Shown in pieces: positions 12,175-21,737 of a DNA stretch of 36,344 nt. The translations under genes and the position numbers were made by a program. A model generated the notes under the pieces. The model was not told the origin of the DNA and ran no database searches. It saw only the letters and a list, made by a program, of their open reading frames with translations. Source of the stretch: Mansonella perstans. Its lineage: Eukaryota > Nematoda > Chromadorea > Rhabditida > Onchocercidae. The stretch is from the NCBI GenBank assembly GCA_037074765.1, contig JBAMDO010000345.1:1-36344 (forward strand), given 5' to 3'. How positions within the stretch are numbered: position 1 is the first letter of the stretch; every line of letters begins with the position of its first letter.

Positions 12175-12443
12175 TTAAACATGATTCAATATCAATATAA
12201 TTAAACATAACCCAATATACTCTAATATAGTTAAACATGATCTAAGATAATATATATATTGATGGAAATATCCATTTGATTGAAAATTGCACAAGAATGT
12301 TGATGAGCCAGTTTCCCTAATGTGCACAATACATTGAGCGGTGAGAAGAGAGTGTGAACCAACTGTGAACCAGTGTGAACCAAGAGTGTGAGCCAACTAA
12401 TAGCCAAAATCAAATCAGCCTTATCGTTCGTAATCGTCTCCAC
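12175..12443 (-). other. Conserved downstream frame of B1, with short in-frame repeat
   Basis: The frame METITNDKADLILAIS... continues to HSCAIFNQMDIS and corresponds to the candidate 3' exon of the other units. Compared with B2 it carries extra copies of a gtgaaccaa-type unit (about 12352-12395) that keep the frame open. An acceptor-like taacag precedes it at about 12447. Confidence 0.35.
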
Positions 12444-12848
12444 CTGTTACTAATTACAAGTTGGACAATATAAAATAAAATATATAGATGTCCGATTTGT
12501 TCATTAAATTCAGTGTGAAACATTTAACAGAGTAAATGGCACGAGACCAGTAACGAAAAAGATTTTTAATGAAATTCTTAAAAATATTTGGCAATGCAAA
12601 ATAAATTCTGGGCCAGAAACAATAATTATAATCGACGCAACTGAATTTGACGCCAAGACTCCAAAAATAAACGAAAATCTGCATAACATTACGTAACAGA
12701 GAACAGACTTGTGATTCGGTTTGGCTATCATGATCGTTTAAATTTTCAAAAGTGGTAACAGATTAGATTGGTGATAATGAGTAATTTTAAAAATATGTGC
12801 TAGGTATTTTTTATTTTTTTTTCATGATTTAAAAAAGAATTTTTTTAC

Positions 12849-12990
12849 CTGGCATAGTTGGTTGAGTTTGTTGAGGTTCTTGAGTTTGTCGAGGTTCTTG
12901 AGTTTGTTGAGATTCTTGAGGTTCTTGAGTTTGTCGAGGTTCTTGAGGTTCCTGAGATTCTTGAGGCTGTTGAAGTTGTTGAGGCGGTTG
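12849..12990 (-). pseudogene. Headless Q/P-repeat exon copy, unit B1
   Basis: The minisatellite and its donor (CCAG|gtaaaa at 12849) are kept, but upstream the sequence runs directly into the 3' part of unit B2 instead of a signal peptide. The minus-strand frame 13177-12845 fuses a METITNDKADLILA segment to repeat residues read in another frame (S/T/R-rich). It is a product of the tandem duplication and not an independent gene, unless B2 transcripts read through into it. Confidence 0.6.
12860..12990. repeat. TTGAGGTTCTTGAG minisatellite, copy 1
   Basis: Irregular array of 6- to 9-base units (ttgagg, ttcttgag, tttgttgag). All minus-strand frames are open through it, giving P/Q/E, S/T/R or L/N/K repeats depending on frame. 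Confidence 0.85.
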
Positions 12991-13581
12991 ATGATCTAAG
13001 ACAATATTTATATATATATATATTGATGGAAATATCTATTTGACTGAAAATTGCACAAGAATGTTGATGAGCCAGTTCCCCTGATGTGCATGATACGTTG
13101 AGCGATGAGAAGATAATGTGAACCAACTGCCTAATAGCCAAAATCAAATCAGCCTTATCGTTCGTAATTGTCTCCACCTGTTACTAATTACAAGTTGGAC
13201 AATATAAAATAAAATATATAGATGTCCGATTTGTTCATTAAATTCAGTGTGAAACATTTAACAGAGTAAATGACACTAGACCAGTAACGAAAAAAATTTT
13301 TAATGAAATCCTTAAAAATATTTGGCAATGCAAAATAAATTCTGGGCGAGAAACAATAATTATAATCGACGCAACTGAATTTGACGCCAAGACTCCAAAA
13401 ATAAACGAAAATCTGCATAACATTACGTAACAGAGAACAGACTTGTGATTCGGTTTGGCTATCATGATCGTTTAAATTTTCAAAAGTGGTAACAGATTAG
13501 ATTGGTGATAATGAGTAATTTTAAAAATATGTGTTAGGTATTTTTTATTTTTTTTCATGATTTAAAAAAGAATTTTTTTAC

Positions 13582-13822
13582 CTGGCATAGTTGGTTTAGG
13601 TTGTTGAAGTTGTTGAGTTTGTTGAGGTTCTTGAGGTTGTTGAGTTTTTCGAGGTTCTTGAGGTTCTTGAGGTTCCTGAGATTCCTGAGGTTCTTGAGGC
13701 TGTTGAAGTTGTTGAGGCGGTTGAAGTCGTAAACGTTGTTGAGGTTGTTGAACACAATAAATGATGATAATAAGGAATAATGATAAATTTCGCCATATTT
13801 GAACTAATAGCGGCTTTGACAT
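13582..13822 (-). CDS. Signal peptide plus Gln/Pro-repeat exon, unit B2
   Basis: ATG 13822-13820 sits 3 bases after a clean acceptor (cagttcag|AGT), a probable SL1 trans-splice site. The 80-codon exon encodes a signal peptide (MSKPLLVQIWRNLSLFL, then IIIIYC) and a low-complexity P/Q/E domain (PQEPQEPQE type). It ends ...KPTMP with donor G|gtaaaa, in the same phase as unit A. Units A and D have only a few residues at the place of the repeat, so the repeat was inserted or expanded within the mature N-terminus. Downstream, the minus-strand frame near 13180-12990 (KADLILAIRQLVHII, then HSCAIFSQIDIS) is a candidate further exon. A secreted protein of unknown function is inferred. Confidence 0.6.
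13594..13752. repeat. TTGAGGTTCTTGAG minisatellite, copy 2 (coding)
   Basis: Same repeat family as 12860-12990, here inside the predicted first exon of unit B2 and read there as P/Q/E-rich. All three minus-strand frames are open over at least 60 codons. Confidence 0.85.
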
Positions 13823-14251
13823 ACTCTGAACTGAATTATGCTGCGGTTTAAATTGGACATAAGCTTTTATGAATCCATTTTTAAATTTGTGTCATTTAAG
13901 AATTTTTTTTGACGATAGATTAGAATTGGAAAGATGAAGTTGCTTCAGAAGGCACTCCTAATACTACTGCTATCTTCCAAGTACCCACTGCTACTATTAC
14001 ATCGCTGAAATCACTGAAACACTCCAAGTAGTTTTCAGTAATAAAGAAATGGCGGAGCTATTAATGTTCATTTCAAATCAAATCGCGCCTTATATACTTT
14101 TGTAAGGAAGTTTGTGAATACAATTTGTCTCGTATTATAGACGGTTTAAACAATTTCGTCTTTCAGCAACCTGTTTTTTTTTCTTTTGTCCGTCTTTCAG
14201 CAACCAGTTTTTTTCGCCTTTGTTAATTAAATGGTAAAAGAGTAAATTAAG

Positions 14252-14350
14252 ATGGATAATTGGAAAAGAAGTGATGTAAATGATGCGATAAAATTAGGTC
14301 TTACTACCAGTCATTTTATCTTGCAACAAATTATCAGCAAACTTTTGTAA
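14252..14350 (+). CDS. Short conserved frame, 32 aa, unit B (uncertain)
   Basis: A complete ATG-TAA frame encodes MDNWKRSDVNDAIKLG and then LTTSHFILQQI. Unit C has a frame of exactly the same length at 33945-34043 with no gaps and about nine base changes, seemingly better conserved than the flanking DNA. Unit A has lost one base and has an early TGA. It lies about 430 bases upstream of, and opposite to, the signal-peptide exon. It could be a small exon or a conserved promoter element that happens to be open. Confidence 0.3.
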   Translation: MDNWKRSDVNDAIKLGLTTSHFILQQIISKLL

Positions 14351-14799
14351 CAGAAAGAAGAATTTCCATTTAACTTAATTTGCATTCTAAATCATCTATG
14401 TATTGTTTTTTTTTGAAAGGTAATCTTCATTTCTTGAATCTCTTAATCTGTTCATTTGAGAATTAAAATTTCAAATTTTTTTCTTTATTGTGGAAATTCT
14501 GTGAACAAGCAGAAATAGTGGTGCATTTGGTCAGCGTGCTTTGTATTGCAAAATTGTTGCATTGCAAGTGTATTGGATTTATATTACAAAATTTGTATTT
14601 GCTTTGTATTATTTTAACAATTTAAAATTTGAACGATTGAATTCAAAGTCCATAAAAAGAAGTAAAAAGTTTCGGGAATTTTGTAAACATTCTTGTGCTT
14701 CTGCATATATTGTCTATCGTTTGCAAAACACTGCTAAAGCGCAGAAAATTGCAAGAGGAATTTCACTTTTTAATTGTCGTAAAATCCAATCATAACTTA

Positions 14800-15220
14800 C
14801 TTAAATTCTAATTCAAAAGCGAGAAAATGCTAAAACTCAACATTTCAGGGGAATTCAATCTGAATATTGGAATTATTGGAAAACTTATTAATAAAACAAT
14901 TATGCGGTATAAAATAATTTAAAATCTGAAAAATAGCTCAGTCTGGGTCTAGTTTAAGGATTTTGTTGCCAGTCATCACAAGAATAAATTCGAGGTGAAT
15001 GAGTGATTAAAAAATTAAGTATTTTCGATTTTAATAGCATAATGAGAATGAAGCAAGATGCTCTTGTGACTTCTGCCGTTTTTTTATTTTCCAAAGAATA
15101 TGTAAAATTTATTAATTTTAGTAAATTGATGTTTTTGACTTTTTTTCACATTGTTTCAATTTTTTCTGTAAGTACAAATACAGGAGAGTTGTTTTTTGCA
15201 ATGCCTCTAAATGACTTTCA
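14800..15220. other. Spacer between units B and D
   Basis: No gene seen. The plus-strand frame at 15003-15263 is AT-driven and partly overlaps the conserved block that starts unit D. Confidence 0.5.
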
Positions 15221-15593
15221 ATCATCAATCCGCAAAGCTTTTCACTATTTTTTAATATCCTAATAAAGTACTTGCAGTTGAATGGCTATACACATGACTT
15301 TTTTGTTCATTCATTTTTTGGCAAATAAATTTCTAGCTTATGAAAAACCGTATTTTGTGACCGAAATGAGAACTTTCATACATATTTTGAACAATAACTA
15401 TGCTAATGATGATATCACATCTATGGGATATTATTCGCATCAATCATCAATGCTTTCTATGCTCAATTTTTTAATGTTCAGATTACAGCGAGTTTATTTG
15501 ATAAATTCCGTTGTCAGAAACCAACGTATTTTTGCCGTTTTTATTCTCATATATAAACGCAACTGTACATAAGTACAATTTGTTGATGTCACG

Positions 15594-15825
15594 CTAATCC
15601 AGAATAATTAAACATGATTCAAGACCAACGGAATTAAACATAACCCAATATATTCTAATATAATTAAGATAATATATATTGATATCCACTTGACTGAAAA
15701 TTGCGCAAGGACATTGATGAGATAATTGTCCTGACATGTATGACAGTGAAATGTTCAGCGATGAGATGATGTGAACCAACTGCCTAATAGCCAAAATTGA
15801 ATCAGCATAATCGCCTGCTGGTCCT
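15594..15825 (-). other. Conserved downstream frame of unit D (candidate 3' exon)
   Basis: After an acceptor-like ttataag the frame reads GPAGDYADSILAIRQLVHII and continues through SYMSGQLSHQCPCAIFSQ. It corresponds to the frames in A, B1 and B2. Cysteines in the second half fit an extracellular protein, but the exon join is unproven. Confidence 0.35.
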
Positions 15826-16318
15826 TATAACAGCACAATATGTACAAATATGACCCAATATAATTAACCCTTACAAGTTAGACAAGATAAAATAAAATAT
15901 GTTGATGTCCGATTTTTTCATTAAATTTAATGCGAAACATTTAACAGATCAGAGACATTTGAATAAAAACGAAAAAATTGTTGAAATTCGTAAAAATATT
16001 TGCAACTCAACGTAAATTCTAGTCCATATATAATGTTTATAATCGACGCAGTTGAATTAGATGTCAAGGCTCATCTGTATTACATTATGTAACAGCGCAA
16101 TTTTATGATTCGGCTTGACTATCACGCCTATTTAAATTTATCAAAAGCAATAATTGGTTAAGTATCATCTTCATGATTTGAAAAAACAGGATAGGTATTC
16201 TTTTCATACTTTTTTATGATTAAAAAAATTTCTTAATTTGTAATAGTTTGTAATAGTAAAAAATTTGTAGTAGTTTTTGTGATTTTTATCATTGCTTCTA
16301 CCATTTTGTGAATTTTAC

Positions 16319-16419
16319 CTGCCCAGGTGGTGATAGATTTGCTGCTTGTTGAAATAAATTATAAAAACAAGGAATAATAATAAATTTCGCCACTTTTGAA
16401 CTAATAGCGACTTCGACAT
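16319..16419 (-). CDS. Signal-peptide exon, unit D
   Basis: ATG 16419-16417 lies 3 bases after a strong acceptor (aattcatttcag|AGT), predicted as an SL trans-splice site. The exon encodes MSKSLLVQKWRNLLLFLVF, then IIYFNKQQIYHHLG, and ends at gtaaaa. The donor is one base out of phase compared with units A and B, so the D product must differ after this exon or be broken. A downstream frame at 15806-15594 (AIRQLVHIISSLNISLSYMS, then CPCAIFSQVDI) is open to 15594 and is a candidate later exon. The function is unknown. Confidence 0.5.
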
Positions 16420-16664
16420 ACTCTGAAATGAATTATGCTATGGTTTCCATCGAAAGTTAGCATTTACGAATCCATTTTTAAATTCGTGTCATTTAAGATT
16501 TTCTCTTTGATAATAGAATCATTACAGTTGGAAAGATAAAGTTTCAGAAGGACTTCTAATACTACTGATATTCCTACTAACTATTGCTACTATAACGTCG
16601 CTGAAATCATGGAAACATTTATTTTTCAATAAGAAAGGTATAATGGAGCTATTAATTGTTCTCT

Positions 16665-17044
16665 CAGTTATGTCGCTGTCGACCTCAACAGAAAAAGAGC
16701 CCAGATAATTCAAATCAACTTGTGGGAAGTTTCTGGACGGTTTAACTCGAATGTCAGGAAGGTCAGGCATAATAGGTAACTTGAATTAGGCGGTCCATCA
16801 TCTGCAAACCATTCATTTATTTATAACACATTTGGTTTTGGTCCATCCTTTTTGAATATATTTTTTTGATATTCAAATTTACGCTTATGATTGTGAGTTA
16901 TTTCAACATGGCATAATTTTTTCGTGTCGCTGCAGTATAATTAATTCAGTTACCGGATTATAACTTGGAAGATAAACTCAGTATTCGCTATCATCTTCCA
17001 GCTCAAGTTTTCCAGTCGACTTTTGATTTTCATACAGCATCATT
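16665..17044 (-). mobile_element. BEL/Pao retrotransposon integrase relic
   Basis: Read on the minus strand with several in-frame stops, the peptide shows NPVTELIILQRHEKI, as in the zinc-binding N-terminus of BEL/Pao integrases. Further on come KKYIQKGW, CVINK, a WTA*FKLP remnant and MPDLPDIRVKPSRNF followed by VDLNYLGSF, matching the family pattern LPxxRVxxSxPFxxVGxDYxGP that leads into the catalytic core. The glycine of VGLDY and the GP of YxGP are altered, and at least five stops interrupt the frame. Only this piece of the pol gene survives; no LTRs are visible. It abuts the truncated ends of unit D on one side and serpin remnant U0 on the other. Confidence 0.85.
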
Positions 17045-17116
17045 TTCATTATAACATAGATAAACAATTTGATGAATAATTTGAAAAATTTAAAAACTTT
17101 AATTACTTACTTATAG

Positions 17117-17280
17117 ATGCAAAGTGTGAAATAAGCTGTTGCTATTCCAGTTAAGTTAGAAAGCCGTGATCTTTGACGCACGATTTCATTGCTGATAAGC
17201 CACTCTTCTTTGCAATCATTAAGGATTTAAAAACCGTTCTATTTGTGGCCAATTTGTCAAATGATTCTTCGAATAATTTC
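17117..17280 (+). pseudogene. Serpin last-exon remnant (U0)
   Basis: After an acceptor (cttatag) the sequence aligns with exon 7 of the two intact serpins. The first half has stops where the reactive loop should be, and the second half keeps FIADKPLFFAIIKDLKTVLF, the conserved serpin C-terminal strand. The preceding intron piece (gatgaataattt...) also matches. The normal stop is out of frame. The rest of the gene is missing upstream, where the BEL/Pao relic begins. Confidence 0.85.
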
Positions 17281-18457
17281 ATTGCTATGCTGTACCTGTA
17301 TTTAATTTTAGATTGTGCTAATTGCATTCAACATTCAGATTGCCAAGTTATAAAAAATTTTGGTTTTCAATGCAGCTCTAAATTCTGCAAATAACAGGAA
17401 TCTAGAAATAGGTAGATAAAATTTCTGATGGATCATTGTTTGCCAATAGCCCGAAATTCTCCCCTAGGGGAACGATTAATGCACAATTAATTGACGATTC
17501 AGGAACAAAAGAGTTTTGCTCCATCACTATCACAGGATTTCAATACCTTATCCTCTACCTTTCTTGTAATCGACAGTATTCATGTTACGAAACATGGTAT
17601 TGATATGATTTTCCCCAATAATCTTTATCGACATTTATCAACCGGCCATTTCACGGCTAACTAATGATGTCGGTGGGACTTGTGTATCAACGTGCAAAAT
17701 TTGCGAAAAAAAAATTAAGCAATGGTCTGCTTCATTGCTTACATGAAAGAAGTTCTATGGAATTACCAAAAATATGTAAATTAAAATTTTTGAATATCAC
17801 GAGTTCACAGAAATATAACATAATTAAAAATATGAACATTAATCGATAATGCCAGATCACGCAATGAGGACTTCTTGCCTTTTAAATTTTTAAAATAATA
17901 GTGCCAGAAAATCAGACCTTTATAAACATTGGTTGCTTCCATTTTTTAATTAAGTAATTGGTCTTGCATATGTGTAAAAACTGCAATTTTACGATTCACC
18001 TCTTGTGCAAAATTAATGAATAAAGGAATTTATTGGAATGAACTTGAAATTCGTAGCAAAGCACCGAACCATTCCACACATTTTTTTTTTTGGAAAAATT
18101 TGCGACTGGAAAATGTCAAAACATAAAGAGAATTTTAATTTATTCTACATCACCACTCAAATATTTTATGTTTTGCTTCGATTCAGATATATTTTTAATG
18201 ATTTATCCCATCGGGTGACCTAATCAAACTTAGTTCTGTTATTAAGAATTAATGGTCATTTTCATTTGTTTTGTTTTGCATATACACACTTTACTCTGTC
18301 ATACATTTATTGTCAACGAATAATCCAAAGCGGAGAAAAATGAAGCAGGGAAATGTTTGTAGTAAAAATGACGGAGCTATGCTATTTGTCAATATTTTGG
18401 AAAATATAACTGTAATAATCAGTGTTGATCATTTGGGACTAAAAGTCAGGAAGATTT
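17281..18457. other. Serpin 3' flank (U0) running into serpin 5' flank (U1)
   Basis: 17290-17640 matches the DNA downstream of serpin U2 (26225-26570) and, in part, that downstream of U1 (21100-21290). 17700-18240 matches 26620-27050 and, more weakly, 22320-22760. This defines a tandem serpin repeat of several kilobases. No separate gene is seen. Confidence 0.65.
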
Positions 18458-18459
18458 GT

Positions 18460-18657
18460 TTTGTTGGAAATAATTGTTGGGATGGGTTATTAATCAAAGC
18501 ACTTTTCCACTCAACTTTATTAGAACACAAAAACAAGTGTTACTATTATTTGTACAGGTTTGTTGGAAATAATTCTCGGGATGGGTTATTAATCAAAACA
18601 CTTTTCCACTCGACTGTATCAGAACATAAAAACAAGTGTTACTATTGTTTGTACAGG
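18460..18657. repeat. Tandem 99-bp duplication upstream of serpin U1
   Basis: Two copies (18460-18558 and 18559-18657) are about 93% alike by eye. The matching place upstream of serpin U2 (about 23858-23952) has a single copy, so U1 gained one. The duplication keeps a 136-codon plus-strand frame open (18271-18681), but the frame is not preserved upstream of U2 and is not called a gene. Confidence 0.85.
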
Positions 18658-19029
18658 TTGAATGACATGCAAAATATATGAAATGCATGGATATACTTTT
18701 TATTAAAAAGCCTTTTCAGAGAGAAAAAGTATTCACGTTTAAGAGGAAGTGATTAAAAACAAATTTGGTTTTTAACAGAAACTACTACAGAGGCTTCCCA
18801 AGAGACTGTGTATTCATACAGTGCATGATCAGTAATATAAAGCTTTCAACATTTCATGTACAACGGATTCCGAAGCATGTCTTTTTGCGAGCAATACCAA
18901 CGTAGTCAATTGGTCATTGTTGATCCATTCGCAAGTAGACTTAGACTACAAAACAACTAATTCTGAATTATTATTCAATCACTGATTGTATTATTCACTC
19001 TCACAATAATATAATAATAATAATAACTT

Positions 19030-19042
19030 CAGCATTTTCAGT
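19030..19042 (+). promoter_or_regulatory. SL trans-splice acceptor of serpin U1
   Basis: cttcag at 19028-19033 and ttttcag ending at 19041 lie just upstream of the ATG at 19062. The second would leave a 20-base 5' UTR. The same arrangement precedes serpin U2 at 24342. Confidence 0.55.
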
Positions 19043-19061
19043 ATCGTATTGGTATTTCGGA

Positions 19062-21050
19062 ATGATTAGTCAAACAGTCACCGCCATATTACTTCTAATT
19101 GCGAGCACTCAAATCATCTTCGTATTTGGAGAAATGTTTGCAAGAAAACTTAAAATTTCTTATGATTATTTTTGGAGCAACTAAACAATCTTCCATAGCG
19201 ATAACTTTCTTACTTTTTCATATTAAAGGATTTTTTCAGTTCCTTAACTGATGATGCGCAGTGGAGCTTTGCTGTGAATTTATTGCAAAAAGTAGCAGAA
19301 GATGATAAATCAGTTGTCGTGTCTCCTTTTGCGCTATCCACCTCACTTTTCATGGTTTACCTTGCAGCGAAAGGCGAAACGAAACAACAGTTATATGATG
19401 TTCTAGGCGGATGTAATTATAGATTAAAAATTTTAAGCCCGAAGAATTGGCTTTGTTATTCAGGAACGGCTGAAAACGTATCCCATAGCTTATGTCTCAA
19501 AATTTTGCCTATTGCCAGTGTTAGAAAAGTCAAAAAAGGACGAACATATTCCAAAAGTTTTAAATTGATCGTTTTTAAATGAAATTATAAATCCAAATAC
19601 AAAATAAACTATAATTTCTCAGCTGCAAGCACACTGGAGTTTCAATTGTACTTCAAGACAGTTCTGGATGACGTCGCAAGGCTAAAAAGCTATGATTACG
19701 CGTTGGATTTCGAAAGTCATCTTTTCGTAAAGCAAAATGCACTTACAGAACAAAACTTCGCAGGAATACATCGGTTTTACTTCAATGAAAGATTGAATAA
19801 ACTCAATTTGAAGAAAAAATATGAGATTGTTGAGGTATGATTAATTATCAAAAACAAGAGTGGTATGAAGAGGAAAAGACAAGGTCGATGAAATGAACGC
19901 TGTTACCATTATTTTTTTAACCTTTAAATCTTATTATAAGATTTATGACTGTAAGCAGTTAAAACTTCTTTTCAGGATATGGATGATTGGTTTTCGTTCA
20001 AGGATGACAATAAAATGATGGATATGATAACAGTGGACAGTATCAACGGTGACACTTACATATTGTTTATGAACGCAATTTATTTCAAAGGCACCTGGAA
20101 CAAACGATTCTTGACTGTTCCTAGGCCACGAAGATTTCATATTTCTGAAAAAGAAACAATAAAGGTAAATATGTTAATTCATGCTATCATTAGAAGTCTT
20201 TGATTACTGATCTTGAATATTCCACCTAATTAGCTTCGCTTGTCGTCATTCAGATAACTATGATGAGAAAAACTGAAGTGCTACCGTATTACGAAGACGA
20301 TTTTGTGAAATTTATCAAAATACCTTACGTTGGTGACAGAATAGAGATGGTCCTTATATTGCCACAGACACGGTTCGGCTTATCTAGTATCCTAAAAAAA
20401 TTGACAGGCGAAAAGCTACTCAAGTACGTTAGTGGTGCACAAAGGAAACGTGTCACTGTAAGTTGTTCATCCAATTCTAATTAATTGTTGAAAAGATTAA
20501 TGCATTAAAATGGTCCCAGTGGCTGATTTTGTTGCTTATCACTGCTTATTTTTGTCTTTCCTCTTAAAGCAAGTAACGAAGATATTTTAATAACACCAAT
20601 CAAAAATTATATTAATTTCAGATTTCTTTACCAAAATTCCGATTGGAAGAAGAATTGAATATGACTAATGTGCTACAGCAAATTGGAATTAGAAATGTTT
20701 TCAGCGAAACAGCTGATTTCAAAGAGCTTTTAAAAGAACAAGTGCCGAGTCGCATTAGTAAATTTATGCATGCAGGATTCATCGAGGTTTGTGTAGAACT
20801 TTCTTACATAAAAATTTTAATGAAAGCTTTTTTGATGAATAATTTGACAAATTCAAAACCTTCAATTATTTATTTATAGGTAAGTGAAAAAGGTACGGAA
20901 CCAGTTGAAGATCTTCAAGGTACTGCAACTCAGTTAGAGCGACGTCCAATTTCGACGTTCATTGCTGATCAGCCATTCCTCTTTGCAATTATTACGGATT
21001 TGAAGAATATTCTATTTGCAGGCCAATTCGCCAAGCCATCTTTCGAATAA
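19062..21050 (+). CDS. Secreted serpin U1, seven exons, 395 aa
   Basis: Exons: 19062-19135, 19240-19412, 19623-19834, 19976-20164, 20254-20457, 20622-20786 and 20880-21050. All junctions have GT/AG and matching phase, and the total is 1188 bases. Residues 1-23 form a signal peptide (hydrophobic core AILLLIAST, ending VFG). Serpin landmarks are SPFALSTSLFMVYLAAKG (53 on), FMNAIYFKGTW (184 on), MMRKTEVLPYY and KIPYVGDRIEMVLILP (exon 5), and FIADQPFLF (366 on), then ILFAGQF near the end. The reactive-loop hinge reads EKGTEPVEDLQGT (342 on): P15 Gly and P14 Thr are kept, but the small-residue stretch expected at P12-P9 (AAAA-like) is P-V-E-D. This argues against fast loop insertion and so against classical protease inhibition. 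It is similar in type to filarial SPN-2 serpins, and a secreted, possibly non-inhibitory role is inferred. Confidence 0.92.
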
Positions 21051-21737
21051 TTTTTATTTTTATACTGCAAAAAATTTTAGAATAGGAATATTTACATACA
21101 ATTTCCATATTGTTAAGTCGTGAAAAATTTGGTTATCGGTTAACTCTAAATTCTATTTGTAAGCATACCTTAAGAATCAGATGCATACACTTTGATGGAT
21201 CTGTATTTGCCAATGACCTGAAATCCTCTATCAGGTCAGATTAATGCACAATTTATTGAGGATTCAGGAATCAAAAAACTTCTGCTGGAAGCTACTGCAA
21301 CAACAGTTACAGTTACAACATCATTTCCATTTCCTTCCTCAGATAGATACCTTTTGCCTTTCATTAACTGATTATACCTGAGTGACTGAAGGGATGCTTC
21401 ACTGCAGTAGAGCTGAAATACAAAGGAAAAGTTTCTATTTAACTCGAGGTTAATTAAATGCCGTTTTCTCATTTATGGAAGCATTTATGACATTCGCGGC
21501 AACTAGCTAAATGTGATAGTTTGCATGATGGGTCAGGGTTTCAACGACCTCAAAACAGAACTAGTTTTTCCTGTTTAATTAAATCACCGATGTGGATAAT
21601 CATTTAAAATACATCTAATATCAAAGAAAGCAGAAAATGCTTGATCTAATAGATAGGCAAAAATTAAGAAAAAGAAAGCATTACATTATTTGAATAATGA
21701 AATGGTGAAAAATTCAAGAATTTGAATGAAAAATTGT
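21051..21737. other. 3' flank of serpin U1 and inverted serpin-flank copy
   Basis: 21100-21290 matches the DNA after serpins U0 and U2. 21350-21595, read on the minus strand, matches the plus-strand sequence 22660-22870, including a 35-base exon-like block with acceptor and donor. The minus-strand frame 21472-21236 spans this block but does not hold together as an exon. Confidence 0.6.

Larger units (their letters stand above)
11815..14540 (-). repeat. Unit B, with internal tandem duplication B1/B2
   Basis: Unit B has the same block order as unit A. About 735-750 bp inside it is duplicated: the stretch from about 12239 to 12990 (B1) matches about 12992 to 13720 (B2) almost base for base. For example, the segment beginning at 12416 matches 13150 at an offset of 734. 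The junction lies inside the TTGAGG minisatellite, so B1 has that repeat but not the signal-peptide start. Confidence 0.85.
15220..16660 (-). repeat. Unit D of the secreted-protein repeat
   Basis: Shorter than A and B: the blocks with TTTAGTAAAAAGTA are missing, and the unit ends at about 16660, before the block that lies upstream of exon 1 in A, B and C. The truncation point abuts the BEL/Pao relic. Confidence 0.7.

Noticed and set aside
12454..12731. Overlapping minus-strand frames, repeated at 13188-13465
   Set aside because: Two different frames are open in B1 and B2 only because the copies are nearly identical. Units A, C and D have stops or indels there, so this is probably intron.
18271..18681. 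136-codon plus-strand open frame, repeated at 27063-27422
   Set aside because: It is part of the serpin 5' flank. It is open partly because a 99-bp segment is duplicated, it is not kept upstream of serpin U2, and it has no splice or start signals that fit.
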